This document shows positions 25,997-34,945 of a DNA stretch of 64,000 nucleotides, piece by piece. Positions within the stretch are counted from its first letter, which is position 1, and each line of letters starts with the position of its first letter. The stretch covers positions 1,860,001 through 1,924,000 of the forward strand of contig NZ_JALGBI010000001.1 of assembly GCF_022809125.1 (NCBI RefSeq). Direction: 5' to 3'. The notes below the pieces were generated by a model that saw only the letters and a program-made list of their open reading frames with translations, did not search any database and was not told where the DNA came from. A program made the translations under genes and the position numbers. Source of the DNA: Variovorax terrae. Lineage in GTDB: Bacteria > Pseudomonadota > Gammaproteobacteria > Burkholderiales > Burkholderiaceae_C.

Positions 25997-27238
25997 ATGT
26001 CCGCATTTTCCCTGAAGAACAAGCCCAACCCCCGCCTCCTGATCGTCTGCGCGGCGGCCACCTCCGTGGGGCTTGCCATGGCAGTCATCAGTCTCGCCAA
26101 GGCCCTGCTGCTGGTGGGCGGCGTCATCGTGCTGGGGTCCGCCTGGCTCCGCAAGGACGCTGCGGGCGCCCTGCCCCGGTGGCTCTGGACGCCGCCGGCT
26201 GTGCTGCTGGCCCTGGCGGGCCTGGGCCTGACCCTGTTCTGGACCGCCGCACCGATGGGTGAGGCGCTGGTCGCACTCGCCAAGCACGGCAAGCTGCTGG
26301 TCATCCCGTTGCTGATCTGCCTGATCCACACGCGGCGCGAGGCGGTGCTGGCCCTGGCCTGCTTCGCGGGCGCGCAGCTGTTCACCGTGCTCAGCTCCTG
26401 GATGCTGATCCTGGAGTGGCCGGTGCCCTGGGCCAGCGCCGGCAGCGCACTGGTCGATCATTCGGTGTTCACCAGCCACCTGGATCAGCCCATCATGATG
26501 AGCGTCTTCGCAGCCCTGTGCTGGCAACTGCGCGGCCTGGTGCCGGGCCGCCACAGCCTCTATCTGGTTGGCGCGGTGATCTTGCTGACCTTGGGCAACG
26601 TGCTGTTCTTCATGGAGGGGCGCACCGGCCATGTCGCGGCCATCGGCCTGCTGTCGCTGGCCCTGATCTGGGAGTTTCCGCGCCGGTACAAGTTTGCCGC
26701 GGTGGCCGTGCCGTTCGTGGTCGTGCTGGTGCTGCTGGCCGGTTCGCCGCATCTGCGCGAGCGCCTGTCGCTGATCGTCACCGAAGTCAATCTGTATGAA
26801 CAGACCGCCAATGTCGACACCTCGTCGAGCCAGCGCCTGAACTTCTGGCGCCGCTCCCTTCAGTCGATCGAGGAGCGGCCGCTGACGGGCCATGGCGTGG
26901 GCAGCTGGAACCTCGAATACAACCGCCTGGAAGGCGGCAAGGGACGCTCGGGCACCGACGTGGTCCGCAACCCGCACCAGGAGTACCTGCTGTGGGGGGT
27001 CGAGGCCGGCATCGGCGGCCTGCTGCTGTTCTGCGGCGTGCTGCTCGCGCTGCTGCGCGATGCGCTGCGGCTGCCCACGCAGGAGCACCGCGCCGCCCTG
27101 TCAGTGCTGGCGGCCATGGCCTTGTCGTGCCTGTTCAACTCCTCGCTGTTCGACGCCACCATCGGCGACTTCTTTTGCGTCGCCATGGGCCTGACCCTGG
27201 CCCTCGGACTGCGAAGCACGGCGCGCCATGACGGCTGA
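25997..27238 (+). CDS. O-antigen ligase family protein
   Basis: A 413-residue membrane protein with about 10 helices. The Wzy_C/WaaL core is around MEGRTGHVAAIGLLSLALIW, and the large periplasmic loop ends with GHGVGSWNLEY and NPHQEYLLWGVEAG, the conserved His/Glu region of ligases. It joins O-antigen or another undecaprenyl-linked glycan to lipid A-core. Its stop overlaps the GT9 gene start. It is one of two ligase-type proteins in the window. Confidence 0.82.
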   Translation: MSAFSLKNKPNPRLLIVCAAATSVGLAMAVISLAKALLLVGGVIVLGSAWLRKDAAGALPRWLWTPPAVLLALAGLGLTLFWTAAPMGEALVALAKHGKLLVIPLLICLIHTRREAVLALACFAGAQLFTVLSSWMLILEWPVPWASAGSALVDHSVFTSHLDQPIMMSVFAALCWQLRGLVPGRHSLYLVGAVILLTLGNVLFFMEGRTGHVAAIGLLSLALIWEFPRRYKFAAVAVPFVVVLVLLAGSPHLRERLSLIVTEVNLYEQTANVDTSSSQRLNFWRRSLQSIEERPLTGHGVGSWNLEYNRLEGGKGRSGTDVVRNPHQEYLLWGVEAGIGGLLLFCGVLLALLRDALRLPTQEHRAALSVLAAMALSCLFNSSLFDATIGDFFCVAMGLTLALGLRSTARHDG

Positions 27239-28379
27239 AGGATTCCTGCAACGTCAGGCCCGCAGCTGTCTGGTGCAGCCCCTGTCGGCGCCGGTGGCCT
27301 CGAACAGCGACGCCTTCGCTGCGGAGCTGGGCCTGCGCAAGCTCGGCTGGCGCGTTGCCCGCCGCAAGCTGATCTATGCCGGCCTCGGGCAGGAGCGCCA
27401 TCGGCTGGACGCGCTGCCGCCCGGCGGCCGCAGGATCCTGTGGATCTACGACGGCATGGCGCAGATTGGCGATGCCCTGATGGACCTCGCGCCGCGCTCG
27501 CTGTTGGCGGAGCAAGGTTACGAGGTTTCGCTGCTGACCTCGCCTGCGCTGGCCGCGGTGTTTCGCGGCGATGCCTGGCTCCAGGGGGTGCATGACGAAC
27601 ACCACCCGCCCGACGCGGTGTTCGATGGTGCCCTCGTCCTCAATTTCATGCGCCGCTCGTTCCCGCTGAAGCGGCGGCTGTTCCCGCGTCTGCCCTGGGT
27701 CTGCCTGCAGCAGCACTATGTGGGGCCGGACTTCCATCGCGCGGAATTCGCAACACGCCGCCTGGCCGATCTCACGGGAAGCCCCCTCTCCGTCTCCGCG
27801 TTCCAGCGGCACGCGCGGCAGAAGCTGGACACACCGGCCGTCGCTTCGCCCTCGGTGGATCGCCCCGGCCTTGCGCCGGGTTACGTGGTGCTGGGCCTCG
27901 GCGGCGTGGACCCGGTGCGCACCTACACGCAGTGGACAGCGCTGGCACGCTGGATCCTGGACGGCACGCCCCTGGGCGTGGCCCTCACCGGCAGCGACAA
28001 CGGTCGGCAGGCCGCCAGCGATCTGATCGAGGCCCTGCCCCCGGCGCTGCGCGCCAGGGTGGCCGACTTCACCGGCCGGACCACGCTGGCCCAGAGCCAG
28101 GCCCTGATGCGGCAGGCGGCGCTGGTGGTTTGCGCCGACGGCGGCTTGATGCACCTGGCATTCACCACCTCCACCCCCGTGGTGGCGCTGTTCCACCGCA
28201 GCATCGATCCCGCTTGGCGGCTGCCCCGCGATCCGCATATCATCGCCCTGCGATCCACCGGGGCCGTCAGCGAGCTGTCGGCGCAGCAGATCGGCCAGGC
28301 CTGCCGGCTCCTGCTTGAGCCGGCCCTGGCCACCCTCCACGGATTTCACGAGTCAACCGCTGTCCGCGCCCATGCCTGA
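27228..28379 (+). CDS. Family 9 glycosyltransferase (LPS heptosyltransferase-like)
   Basis: 383 residues. The GT-B fold begins after a variable 60-residue leader at RILWIYDGMAQIGDALM, the modified GT9 nucleotide-sugar fold entry. The C-terminal domain has VALTGSDNGRQAA and the conserved DGGLMHLAF, where GT9 enzymes bind ADP-heptose. It probably adds a core heptose or related sugar in the cytoplasm. Coupled by overlap to the ligase upstream (ATGACGGCTGA) and to msbA downstream. Confidence 0.8.
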   Translation: MTAEGFLQRQARSCLVQPLSAPVASNSDAFAAELGLRKLGWRVARRKLIYAGLGQERHRLDALPPGGRRILWIYDGMAQIGDALMDLAPRSLLAEQGYEVSLLTSPALAAVFRGDAWLQGVHDEHHPPDAVFDGALVLNFMRRSFPLKRRLFPRLPWVCLQQHYVGPDFHRAEFATRRLADLTGSPLSVSAFQRHARQKLDTPAVASPSVDRPGLAPGYVVLGLGGVDPVRTYTQWTALARWILDGTPLGVALTGSDNGRQAASDLIEALPPALRARVADFTGRTTLAQSQALMRQAALVVCADGGLMHLAFTTSTPVVALFHRSIDPAWRLPRDPHIIALRSTGAVSELSAQQIGQACRLLLEPALATLHGFHESTAVRAHA

Positions 28380-30171
28380 ACCCATGTCCCCAGAACCGCC
28401 GGCCCCGCCGGACATCAAGACCCGGCTGCGGCGCGTCTGGCCTTACTTCGGCCGCTCCTGGGGTTCGTGGGCGATCGCAGTGCTGGCCACCGTCGTCGCC
28501 TCGGCGACCGAGCCCATGATCCCGGCCCTGCTCAAGCCGCTGCTGGACCGCGGCTTCAACCAGGGCTCGCTGAAGCTGTGGGTGGTGCCGGCCTCGCTGC
28601 TGCTGCTGTTCGGCATACGGGGGCTGGCCGGATTTCTCGCCCAGATGGCCCTGGCCAAGGTCACCAACGAGGGTTTGCAAACCCTGCGCCGGCGCATGTT
28701 CGAAAAATTGCTCGATGCGCGCCTCGCGCTGTTCGGCGGCCAGTCCTCCAGCAAGCTGGCCAACACCATCGTCTACGAGGTCTACAACGGCAGCTCGATG
28801 CTGGTCAACTCGCTGATGAGCCTGGCGCGCGACAGCCTGACCCTGCTGGCGCTGGTGGGCTATCTGCTGTACCTCAACTGGAAGCTCACGCTGATCGTGG
28901 CGCTGCTGTTCCCCGCTATCGCGGTGGTGATGAAGACGCTATCGCGCCGGCTGTACCGGCTGACGCGCGCCAGCCAGCAGGCCACCGACAGCCTGGCCTA
29001 CGTGGTGGAAGAAAACGTGCTGGCCCACCGCGACGTGCGGCTGCACGGCGCGCAGGCCTCGCAGTCGTTCCGCTTCGGCGAACTCAGCGAGTCGCTGCGC
29101 CGGCTGTCGATGAAGACCACGGTGGCCTCGGCCGCCATGACGCCGATCACCCAGATGCTGGCCGCGGTGGCGCTGTCGGCGGTAATCTCGGTGGCGCTGC
29201 TGCAGAGCACCAGTGAGGGCGCCACGGTGGGCGACTTCGTGGCCTTCGTGACCGCGATGCTGATGCTGGTGGCACCGATCAAGCACCTGTCCGAGGTGGC
29301 CAGCCCGATCACCCGCGGCCTCGCCGCGCTGGAGCGCGGCATGGACCTGGTGGAAGGCACGCCCAGCGAAGCCGGGGGCACCTACACCAGCCCCCGCGCG
29401 CAGGGAGACATCCGCTTCAGCGGGGTGACGGTGGTCTATACCCCTGAAGGCGGGCCCGCGGTCGATGCGCTGGACCTCTCGATCCATCCCGGTGAAACCG
29501 TGGCGCTGGTCGGCGCCTCGGGCTCGGGCAAGACCACCCTGGTCAACCTGCTGCCGCGCTTCATCGAGCCCACCAGCGGCGACATCCTGCTCGACGGCGT
29601 GCGGATCGACCAGTGGGACCTGGCCTCGCTGCGCGCGCAGTTTGCGGTGGTCAGCCAGCATGTGATCATGCTCAACGACACCATTGCCGCCAACGTGGTG
29701 CTGGGCCGCCCGCTGGACCGCGCCAAGGTCGAGCGCTGCCTGCAGGCCGCCAACCTGGCGCAGATGGTGGCCGGCCTGCCGCAGGGCCTGGACACGCTGG
29801 TCGGACACAACGCCACCCAGCTCTCGGGCGGCCAGCGCCAGCGGCTGGCGATTGCACGCGCCCTCTACAAGGACGCGCCGGTGCTGATCCTGGACGAAGC
29901 CACGTCGGCGCTGGACGCCGAGTCCGAGCGCGCGGTGCAGGAGGCGCTGGAGCGGCTCATGGCCAACCGCACCACGCTGGTCATCGCCCACCGCCTGTCC
30001 ACGGTGCAGCATGCCAACCGCATCGTGGTCATGGAGGCCGGCCGCATCGTCGAGACCGGCAGCCACGCCGACCTGCTGCTGCAGGATGGCCTCTACGCCC
30101 GCCTGTACCGGCTGGGCCTGCATTCACCCGAAAGCCCTTCGGCTTCACCGACCGAGCTCGCCCCCTCATGA
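28372..30171 (+). CDS. msbA: Lipid A export ATP-binding/permease protein
   Basis: A 599-residue half-transporter: six membrane helices, then an ABC ATPase with GASGSGKTTL (Walker A), LSGGQRQRLAIARALYKDAP (signature), and LILDEATSALD (Walker B). It flips lipid A-core or other phospholipid-linked substrates. ATG 28372 overlaps the GT9 stop, and its own stop overlaps the next glycosyltransferase. ATG 28384 is an alternative start. Confidence 0.9.
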   Translation: MPEPMSPEPPAPPDIKTRLRRVWPYFGRSWGSWAIAVLATVVASATEPMIPALLKPLLDRGFNQGSLKLWVVPASLLLLFGIRGLAGFLAQMALAKVTNEGLQTLRRRMFEKLLDARLALFGGQSSSKLANTIVYEVYNGSSMLVNSLMSLARDSLTLLALVGYLLYLNWKLTLIVALLFPAIAVVMKTLSRRLYRLTRASQQATDSLAYVVEENVLAHRDVRLHGAQASQSFRFGELSESLRRLSMKTTVASAAMTPITQMLAAVALSAVISVALLQSTSEGATVGDFVAFVTAMLMLVAPIKHLSEVASPITRGLAALERGMDLVEGTPSEAGGTYTSPRAQGDIRFSGVTVVYTPEGGPAVDALDLSIHPGETVALVGASGSGKTTLVNLLPRFIEPTSGDILLDGVRIDQWDLASLRAQFAVVSQHVIMLNDTIAANVVLGRPLDRAKVERCLQAANLAQMVAGLPQGLDTLVGHNATQLSGGQRQRLAIARALYKDAPVLILDEATSALDAESERAVQEALERLMANRTTLVIAHRLSTVQHANRIVVMEAGRIVETGSHADLLLQDGLYARLYRLGLHSPESPSASPTELAPS

Positions 30172-31040
30172 CCATTTCCATCAGCGGTTTCACCTTCATT
30201 CGCAACGGCGTCGAACTGGGGTTCCCGTTCGAAGCCTCGATCCGCTCCCTGCTGCCGCTGGTCGACGAGTTCGTGGTCGCCGTCGGTGCGGGCAGCGACG
30301 ACACGCTGGCACGCGTGCGCGCCATCGGCGACCCGAAGATCCGCATCATCGAAACGCGCTGGAACGAGCGCATGGCCGACCGCGGCTTCGTCTACGCCCA
30401 GCAGAAGATGATCGCGCAGTACGCCTGCATCGGCGACTGGGCCTTCTACCTCGAAGGCGACGAGGTGGTGCACGAAGACGATCTGGCTACCATCCGCGCC
30501 AGCGTCGAGCTGCACCATGGCAACCCGGCCGTCGAGGCGCTGGTGTTCGACTACATCCACTTCTACGGTTCGCCGCAGTGGATCTCCATCAGCCCGGGCT
30601 GGTACCGGCGCGAGTGCCGGCTGATCCGCAACACGATCCGCAGCTACGCCCCCGATGGCCAGTACTGGCTCGTGACCCACGAACACAAGCGTCCGCGCAA
30701 CCCGCACGCGGCACTGGCCAACGCCCACATCTACCACTATGGCTGGATCCGCCGCAACGAGGACATGCAGAAGAAGCTGGACCAGGTCAGCAAGTACTGG
30801 GGCTCCGACACCGCCACGAAGGTGACCTACAGCCGCTTCGACAAGCGCGCGCTGGCACCGTTCACCGGCACGCACCCGCAGGCCGTGCGGGAGTGGCTGC
30901 GCACCGGCGCCGAGCAGGAACTGCACATCGACCCGGCCTACCAGCCCACGCCCAAAGAAAACAAGTACCACTTCATGCGCCGGCTCGAAAGCCTGACCGG
31001 GCTCGACTTCAGCCGCAAGCACTTCAAGCTGGTGGCCTGA
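30168..31040 (+). CDS. Family 2-like glycosyltransferase
   Basis: 290 residues, GT-A type. SGFTFIRNGVELGFPFEASIRS, VDEFVVAVGAGSDDT and FYLEGDEVVHEDDL (metal-binding acidic motif) form the donor site. The acidic motif is EGDE rather than the usual DADE. The conserved YGWIRRNEDMQKK region near the C-terminus is typical of this subgroup of Burkholderiales envelope glycosyltransferases. Overlaps the msbA stop (ATGA), so it belongs to the same operon. Sugar and acceptor unknown. Confidence 0.75.
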   Translation: MTISISGFTFIRNGVELGFPFEASIRSLLPLVDEFVVAVGAGSDDTLARVRAIGDPKIRIIETRWNERMADRGFVYAQQKMIAQYACIGDWAFYLEGDEVVHEDDLATIRASVELHHGNPAVEALVFDYIHFYGSPQWISISPGWYRRECRLIRNTIRSYAPDGQYWLVTHEHKRPRNPHAALANAHIYHYGWIRRNEDMQKKLDQVSKYWGSDTATKVTYSRFDKRALAPFTGTHPQAVREWLRTGAEQELHIDPAYQPTPKENKYHFMRRLESLTGLDFSRKHFKLVA

Positions 31041-31099
31041 GGCGCCTCCGCGCCGGGCCGGCCCCTCCGCAGCCCGGAAAAGGGTCTGTCACCCGGAAT

Positions 31100-31163
31100 T
31101 TCAAGCCAAAATGGCCCGATGTCCAGGCCAGCTGGTTCTTTGTAGCTATAAAAACAATAGCAA
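31100..31163 (-). repeat. Dispersed GCTAT-hairpin mini-repeat, copy 6 (intergenic)
   Basis: Minus strand: TTGCTATTGTTTTTATAGC hairpin, then CTGGCCTGGACATCGGGCCATTTTGGCTTGAAATT. It is the cleanest copy. It lies between two convergent glycosyltransferase genes, where it may act as a terminator-like element. Confidence 0.7.
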
Positions 31164-31170
31164 CCCCAGC

Positions 31171-32352
31171 TCAGTCGGAGCCAGGCGCGCTCCGCCCTGC
31201 CACGTCGCGGTACACCGCCTCTTGCAGGCGCGCCTGCTGCGGCCAGGCATGGGCGCGCGCGAAAGCCAGCGCCGCGGCGCGCACCGCCTGGGTTGCGGCC
31301 GTGCCGGAGAGCGCCTCGGCCAGCGCCTGCCGCAGCGCGGCGACGTCGCGCGGCTCGGGCAGCACCCAGGCATCGCGCCCCGGCGACAGCAGGCCGGCGA
31401 TGCCGCAGAAAGCCGGTCCGCTCACCACCACGGGCAGGCCCTGGGCCATGGCTTCGAGCACCACCATGGCAAAGGTGTCTTCCAACGTCGGATGCGCCAG
31501 CGCGTCGGCGGCCACATAGGCCGGCGTCACCTCCTGCAGCGGGCCGGCAAAGTGCACGCGGCCCGCCACGCCCAGCGCCTCGGCCTGCGCCTGGAAAGCG
31601 CCCTGCTGCCCCGGGTGGCCCACCACGGCCAGCCAGACATCGGGCGGGAGCCCGGCCAGGGCCTGCAGCAATGCGTCGAGCCCCTTCTTGCGGTAGTCGT
31701 TGCCGACGAACAGCACGCAGCGCCCCTCGGTGGGCCAACCGAGCTGCTCACGCGCGGCGCACTGCTGCGCCAGCGTGGCGGGCGCAGCAGCCACCTCGGC
31801 CACGCCAGGGGAAATCACCACGGTGGCGTTGCGCGACGCCGGGTAGCTCTCGGCCAGCACCTCGCGCAGCGTGTCGGACGCAGCCACGATGCAGCGATCA
31901 GGCCGCGGCGCCAGACGCAGGCGTTCCAGCCACAGGTAGCTGCCCAGGCGCGGGCTCAGAACCACCTTGAGCCAGCGCGCCAGGCGCGCCGCGCCGCTGC
32001 GGCCACGAAACAGGTTGTACTTGACGGGCAGCACATGCACCGTCTGCACCTGCCCGTGCCAAGTGTTCTCGTGCGAATGCACCACGTCGAAGCCCTGGCG
32101 CGTGGCGCGCCACGTAGCCCAGGCGTACCAGAGCTGGTTCACCCAGCGCGGCTTGGCGCAGGGCTGGCTCACGCGGTGGTAGTGCACGCCCGGCCAGGCA
32201 TGGTCGATCTGCTGGGCGAACACATGGATGTCGTGGCGCGCCGCCAGTTGCTCCACCAGCGCGATGGAATAGCGCTCAGCCCCGCCGCCCGTGGGTGCGA
32301 ACACGCGGTTGAGCACGGCAATGCGCAGCCGGCGCGAAGAGGAATCGGTCAT
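31171..32352 (-). CDS. Family 4 glycosyltransferase (GT-B, LPS-type)
   Basis: 393 residues. N-terminal RIAVLNRVFAPTGGGAERYSIAL, the Gly-rich acceptor loop; FDVVHSHENTWHG; and the C-terminal PTLEDTFAMVVLEAMAQGLPVVVS with the E-x7-E donor motif. Cytoplasmic sugar transfer to an LPS core or surface glycan is likely. ATG 32352 is chosen because the fold starts soon after; the frame is open to 32394, which would overlap the deacetylase gene by 26 bp. Confidence 0.85.
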   Translation of the reverse strand: MTDSSSRRLRIAVLNRVFAPTGGGAERYSIALVEQLAARHDIHVFAQQIDHAWPGVHYHRVSQPCAKPRWVNQLWYAWATWRATRQGFDVVHSHENTWHGQVQTVHVLPVKYNLFRGRSGAARLARWLKVVLSPRLGSYLWLERLRLAPRPDRCIVAASDTLREVLAESYPASRNATVVISPGVAEVAAAPATLAQQCAAREQLGWPTEGRCVLFVGNDYRKKGLDALLQALAGLPPDVWLAVVGHPGQQGAFQAQAEALGVAGRVHFAGPLQEVTPAYVAADALAHPTLEDTFAMVVLEAMAQGLPVVVSGPAFCGIAGLLSPGRDAWVLPEPRDVAALRQALAEALSGTAATQAVRAAALAFARAHAWPQQARLQEAVYRDVAGRSAPGSD

Positions 32353-32368
32353 CAGGTGCTCTGCTCGG

Positions 32369-33103
32369 TCAACGGCCACGCCGCCGGTCTTCATAGGCCG
32401 TGGCGAGCTTGAGCCAGAACACCGGCCACGCCGTGGACAGGAGCACCGGCACGCGCGGCAGCTCGAACAGGTCGTCGCTGGTCATCGCACGGCCGCGCTG
32501 CGTGGTGGTGGCGCAGGCATAGCCGGCCGCGCGCGCCATGGCCGCGTGCTGCGCGCCGTAGTGGCCGTAGGGATAGCAGAACTGGCGCACCGGGGCGTCC
32601 AGCACCGCTTCAAGGTCGCGGCGGCTGCCTTCGATCTCCTCGCGCGCATGGGTCTCGTCCAGCGCGCTCAAGTCCACATGATGGCGCGTGTGCGCCCCCA
32701 CCTCCTGGCCGCCCGCCACCCAGGCGCGCAACTGCGCGGCATCCATCAGCGGCGACGCCGGCACGCCCTTGTCCGCGTCCCACACATTGCTGCCACCCAG
32801 TTGGCCGCTCACCATGTAGCAAGTGGACGAGAAGCCATGCCGGCGCAGCGCGGGCAGCGCGTGCGTGAGGTTGTTCACATAGCCGTCGTCCAGCGTGATG
32901 CCCACCACCCGGCCCGCCTTCTCGCCACGCAGATAGGGCTCCAGCGCCGACATCGACAGCCCCTGGTAACCCAGCGCCTTGAGCAGCCCCATCTGCCGCG
33001 CGAACGCCGCGGGCGCCACCACCAGGCTGCGGTACGGCGTGCCCTGGGGCGGAGGCGCATCGACCTGATGGTAGGTCAGGATGGGGATGGGGGGGCGGGT
33101 CAT
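32369..33103 (-). CDS. Polysaccharide deacetylase family protein (NodB-type)
   Basis: 244 residues, carbohydrate esterase 4 fold. ILTYHQVD near the start, VGITLDDGYVNNL (catalytic Asp and metal Asp), VGAHTRHHVDLS (metal His residues) and CYPYGHY are in order. No signal peptide, so cytoplasmic or loosely attached. Such genes often lie in LPS or exopolysaccharide loci and remove N-acetyl groups. It is 16 bp upstream of the GT4 gene, same operon. ATG 33103 gives the standard start before the first strand. Confidence 0.85.
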   Translation of the reverse strand: MTRPPIPILTYHQVDAPPPQGTPYRSLVVAPAAFARQMGLLKALGYQGLSMSALEPYLRGEKAGRVVGITLDDGYVNNLTHALPALRRHGFSSTCYMVSGQLGGSNVWDADKGVPASPLMDAAQLRAWVAGGQEVGAHTRHHVDLSALDETHAREEIEGSRRDLEAVLDAPVRQFCYPYGHYGAQHAAMARAAGYACATTTQRGRAMTSDDLFELPRVPVLLSTAWPVFWLKLATAYEDRRRGR

Positions 33104-33409
33104 GCGGATCGGCGGGAGAAACAAGCCGCTATCGTACTGGCTGCGGGGAGCGGGCCCCTCTCGGTGCTGAGACCATAGTGGAAGTAGCGGGTCTGCCCCC
33201 TTAAGTTGGTTCAACAGGCGAATCGAGATCCAAAACAGGTATGCCGGGTTTGCTGGGGTTGTTTAGGCTTGGGTTGTTGAATAGTATTTCGACCGCAAAC
33301 CCAAGCTGCATGCCACTTTCAGGGGGAGACCGTGACCAAGATACCCCGCAGCGTCTAGCTTATTTCGCAACATTCCGTGGGCTTCAAAATTTCGCTCCAA
33401 AATAGTCAA
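33104..33409. other. Intergenic, no gene seen
   Basis: 306 bp with lower GC than the flank on its left. It must contain the promoter of the deacetylase/GT4 operon (minus strand) and probably that of the lipoprotein gene (plus strand). I see no convincing ORF, tRNA or strong terminator. Confidence 0.5.
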
Positions 33410-33802
33410 ATGAGAAACAAGTACCAGCACCTTAAGTATCCGGTTTGCTCCATCATTTTTCTTCTTGGTGGTTGCGCTTCAACTCACGACCTAAGCAAAG
33501 GCCCCGGAGCTTTTGGCGGCGGCGTTATGCACTCAGAAGTAAAGCCCGGACTTTTTTTTGTTCGTTCGCAGACCAACTGGGCGCCATGGCCCAACCTTCG
33601 TTCGGCAAGGAGCGCGTGGGAAGCTGAGGCAACAAAGGCATGCCAGCAAAAGCCTTGGAAAGAACTCAATGTTCGGGAAGAAACCCGCGATACGGGCCTT
33701 CCTAACATGGGAGTATTGCGGTACTTAGTAAGCGAAAAGCAGGGGTATGCACTCTGTGAAGGCGCTGAAACGTCTGAAGAAGCGTTGAAAGCAGCTATGT
33801 AA
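33410..33802 (+). CDS. Putative small lipoprotein, unknown function
   Basis: 130 residues. Basic start (MRNKYQHLKYPVC), hydrophobic IIFLLGGC with a plausible lipobox Cys, then a soluble domain with two or more further Cys. I do not recognise the family. Base composition is lower GC than the LPS genes. The in-frame GTG at 33377 is an alternative start. It lies 91 bp upstream of another small exported protein, outside the attachment repeat that bounds the island. Confidence 0.55.
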   Translation: MRNKYQHLKYPVCSIIFLLGGCASTHDLSKGPGAFGGGVMHSEVKPGLFFVRSQTNWAPWPNLRSARSAWEAEATKACQQKPWKELNVREETRDTGLPNMGVLRYLVSEKQGYALCEGAETSEEALKAAM

Positions 33803-33893
33803 ACGATCCGAGCAATTGCTGCAAAAGCTACGAAATGGATGCCATGCAGAATTTCCGTTCATCTTTGAGTAAAAAAGCTCCAAAAACCCAAGT

Positions 33894-34307
33894 ATGAGAA
33901 AACTGATCGCCGTGCTGCTGTTGTCAGCCACTCTGCCTTTGGTTTTTGCGGCTGAGCCTGTGCGAGACTGGACTTGGTCCGAATCAACTTGCTCGGCTAC
34001 TGGTAACTGGCTTACTTACAAAGGAACCGCCTCGGTGGTGTTCACTGGCAGCAGCCTGGTTGCTGAACTACACGAAAAGGAAATGGGCATGGGCCTCCGC
34101 CACAGGATTGATGGGAAAGTATCTCGTGGCAAAGTTAAAGCGGTTCTGTCCACTATGAACACGGACTCTGGTGACGTATTGATGACCGGTAAATACTCCC
34201 GCAAGGCTTTGAAGGAATTTGCCGAAACGCCGGTGTTCGAGTACATCGCTTTGACCGAGGGATGTTCATTCATCGGGCTGACTCGAACCACAGGGGTTGC
34301 GAAGTGA
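33894..34307 (+). CDS. Small secreted protein, unknown function
   Basis: 137 residues with a clear signal peptide (MRKLIAVLLLSATLPLVFA, cleavage before AEP) and a compact beta-rich-looking mature domain with two Cys that could pair (STCSATG and TEGCSFIG). No family recognised. Same strand as the lipoprotein gene and similar low-GC codon use. Confidence 0.6.
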   Translation: MRKLIAVLLLSATLPLVFAAEPVRDWTWSESTCSATGNWLTYKGTASVVFTGSSLVAELHEKEMGMGLRHRIDGKVSRGKVKAVLSTMNTDSGDVLMTGKYSRKALKEFAETPVFEYIALTEGCSFIGLTRTTGVAK

Positions 34308-34463
34308 TCTTTAACCCGTCGATCCAGAGGCGACAGCCTTTGGCAGCACTTGGCTTCCAACGTTAAACGGTGCTGGGGCTGTGGTGATGAGAAGGGCAAT
34401 TGCCGTCCCTTCGAGTTAAAAACGCACACCCCGAGCCAGTCCGCAACAACCCCTCACAGCAGC
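34308..34463. other. Intergenic stretch, probably the original rng downstream sequence
   Basis: No gene seen. On the minus strand, directly next to the repeat at 34464-34475, it reads GCTGCTGTGA, which completes the codons Val-Leu-Leu-stop for a Y-D-I-V ending, as expected for the displaced end of rng. Confidence 0.5.
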
Positions 34464-34475
34464 ACGATGTCGTAC
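34464..34475. other. attL: Attachment site, left copy of the island direct repeat
   Basis: ACGATGTCGTAC is identical to 50921-50932 at the 3' end of rng. On the minus strand, the repeat plus flanking chromosome reads as codons Y-D-I-V-L-L-stop, the form expected for an uninterrupted rng end. Together the two copies bound a 16,457-bp segment carrying an integrase next to the right copy. Confidence 0.7.
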
Positions 34476-34512
34476 ATGTCTGGTTTAATGTCCTAAATTC
34501 ATTAAAAATCAA

Positions 34513-34764
34513 TCACTTGCAAATCAAGAACGGCTCGCAACACACTTCTCCAGCTACCCTTTCTTTGTGAGCTTGTGTGAAACAAGGTCGCCCCCTTCGC
34601 TGCAGCAGCTCACCCACTTGATACCGACAGAGGACTGACAGCCATCCACGATTTACCTCACCAATTGCTATCGCTGCAGAACCATCCTTGGCTATCGCGA
34701 TGTCGTCATCAGACTGAGAGTCGGCATCAAATTCTGGCCATACGGTATCTACTGATGTAGTCAT
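34513..34764 (-). CDS. Possible small hypothetical protein
   Basis: 83 residues if started at ATG 34764 (MTTSVDTVWPEFDADSQSDDD, then a more hydrophobic part). It lies between jetD and the left attachment site, same strand as jetD. No recognised family, no strong SD; included because the composition is protein-like and the region is otherwise empty. Confidence 0.3.
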   Translation of the reverse strand: MTTSVDTVWPEFDADSQSDDDIAIAKDGSAAIAIGEVNRGWLSVLCRYQVGELLQRRGRPCFTQAHKERVAGEVCCEPFLICK

Positions 34765-34945
34765 CGTTCTTAACCGGAAGGAACAAGACAAGCCGTGATA
34801 GCCCAACTGGTCAAGAGAAGGGAATCGGTATTCTTTCTTGAGTCATGATCCTGGGCAGCCGGACGTTTTGAGAGACGGAGCAACTGCTATCAAGTTTCAG
34901 TCACTGATTCGGCAGACCTACCAAACCCCGAGTCACCCTGCGGAG

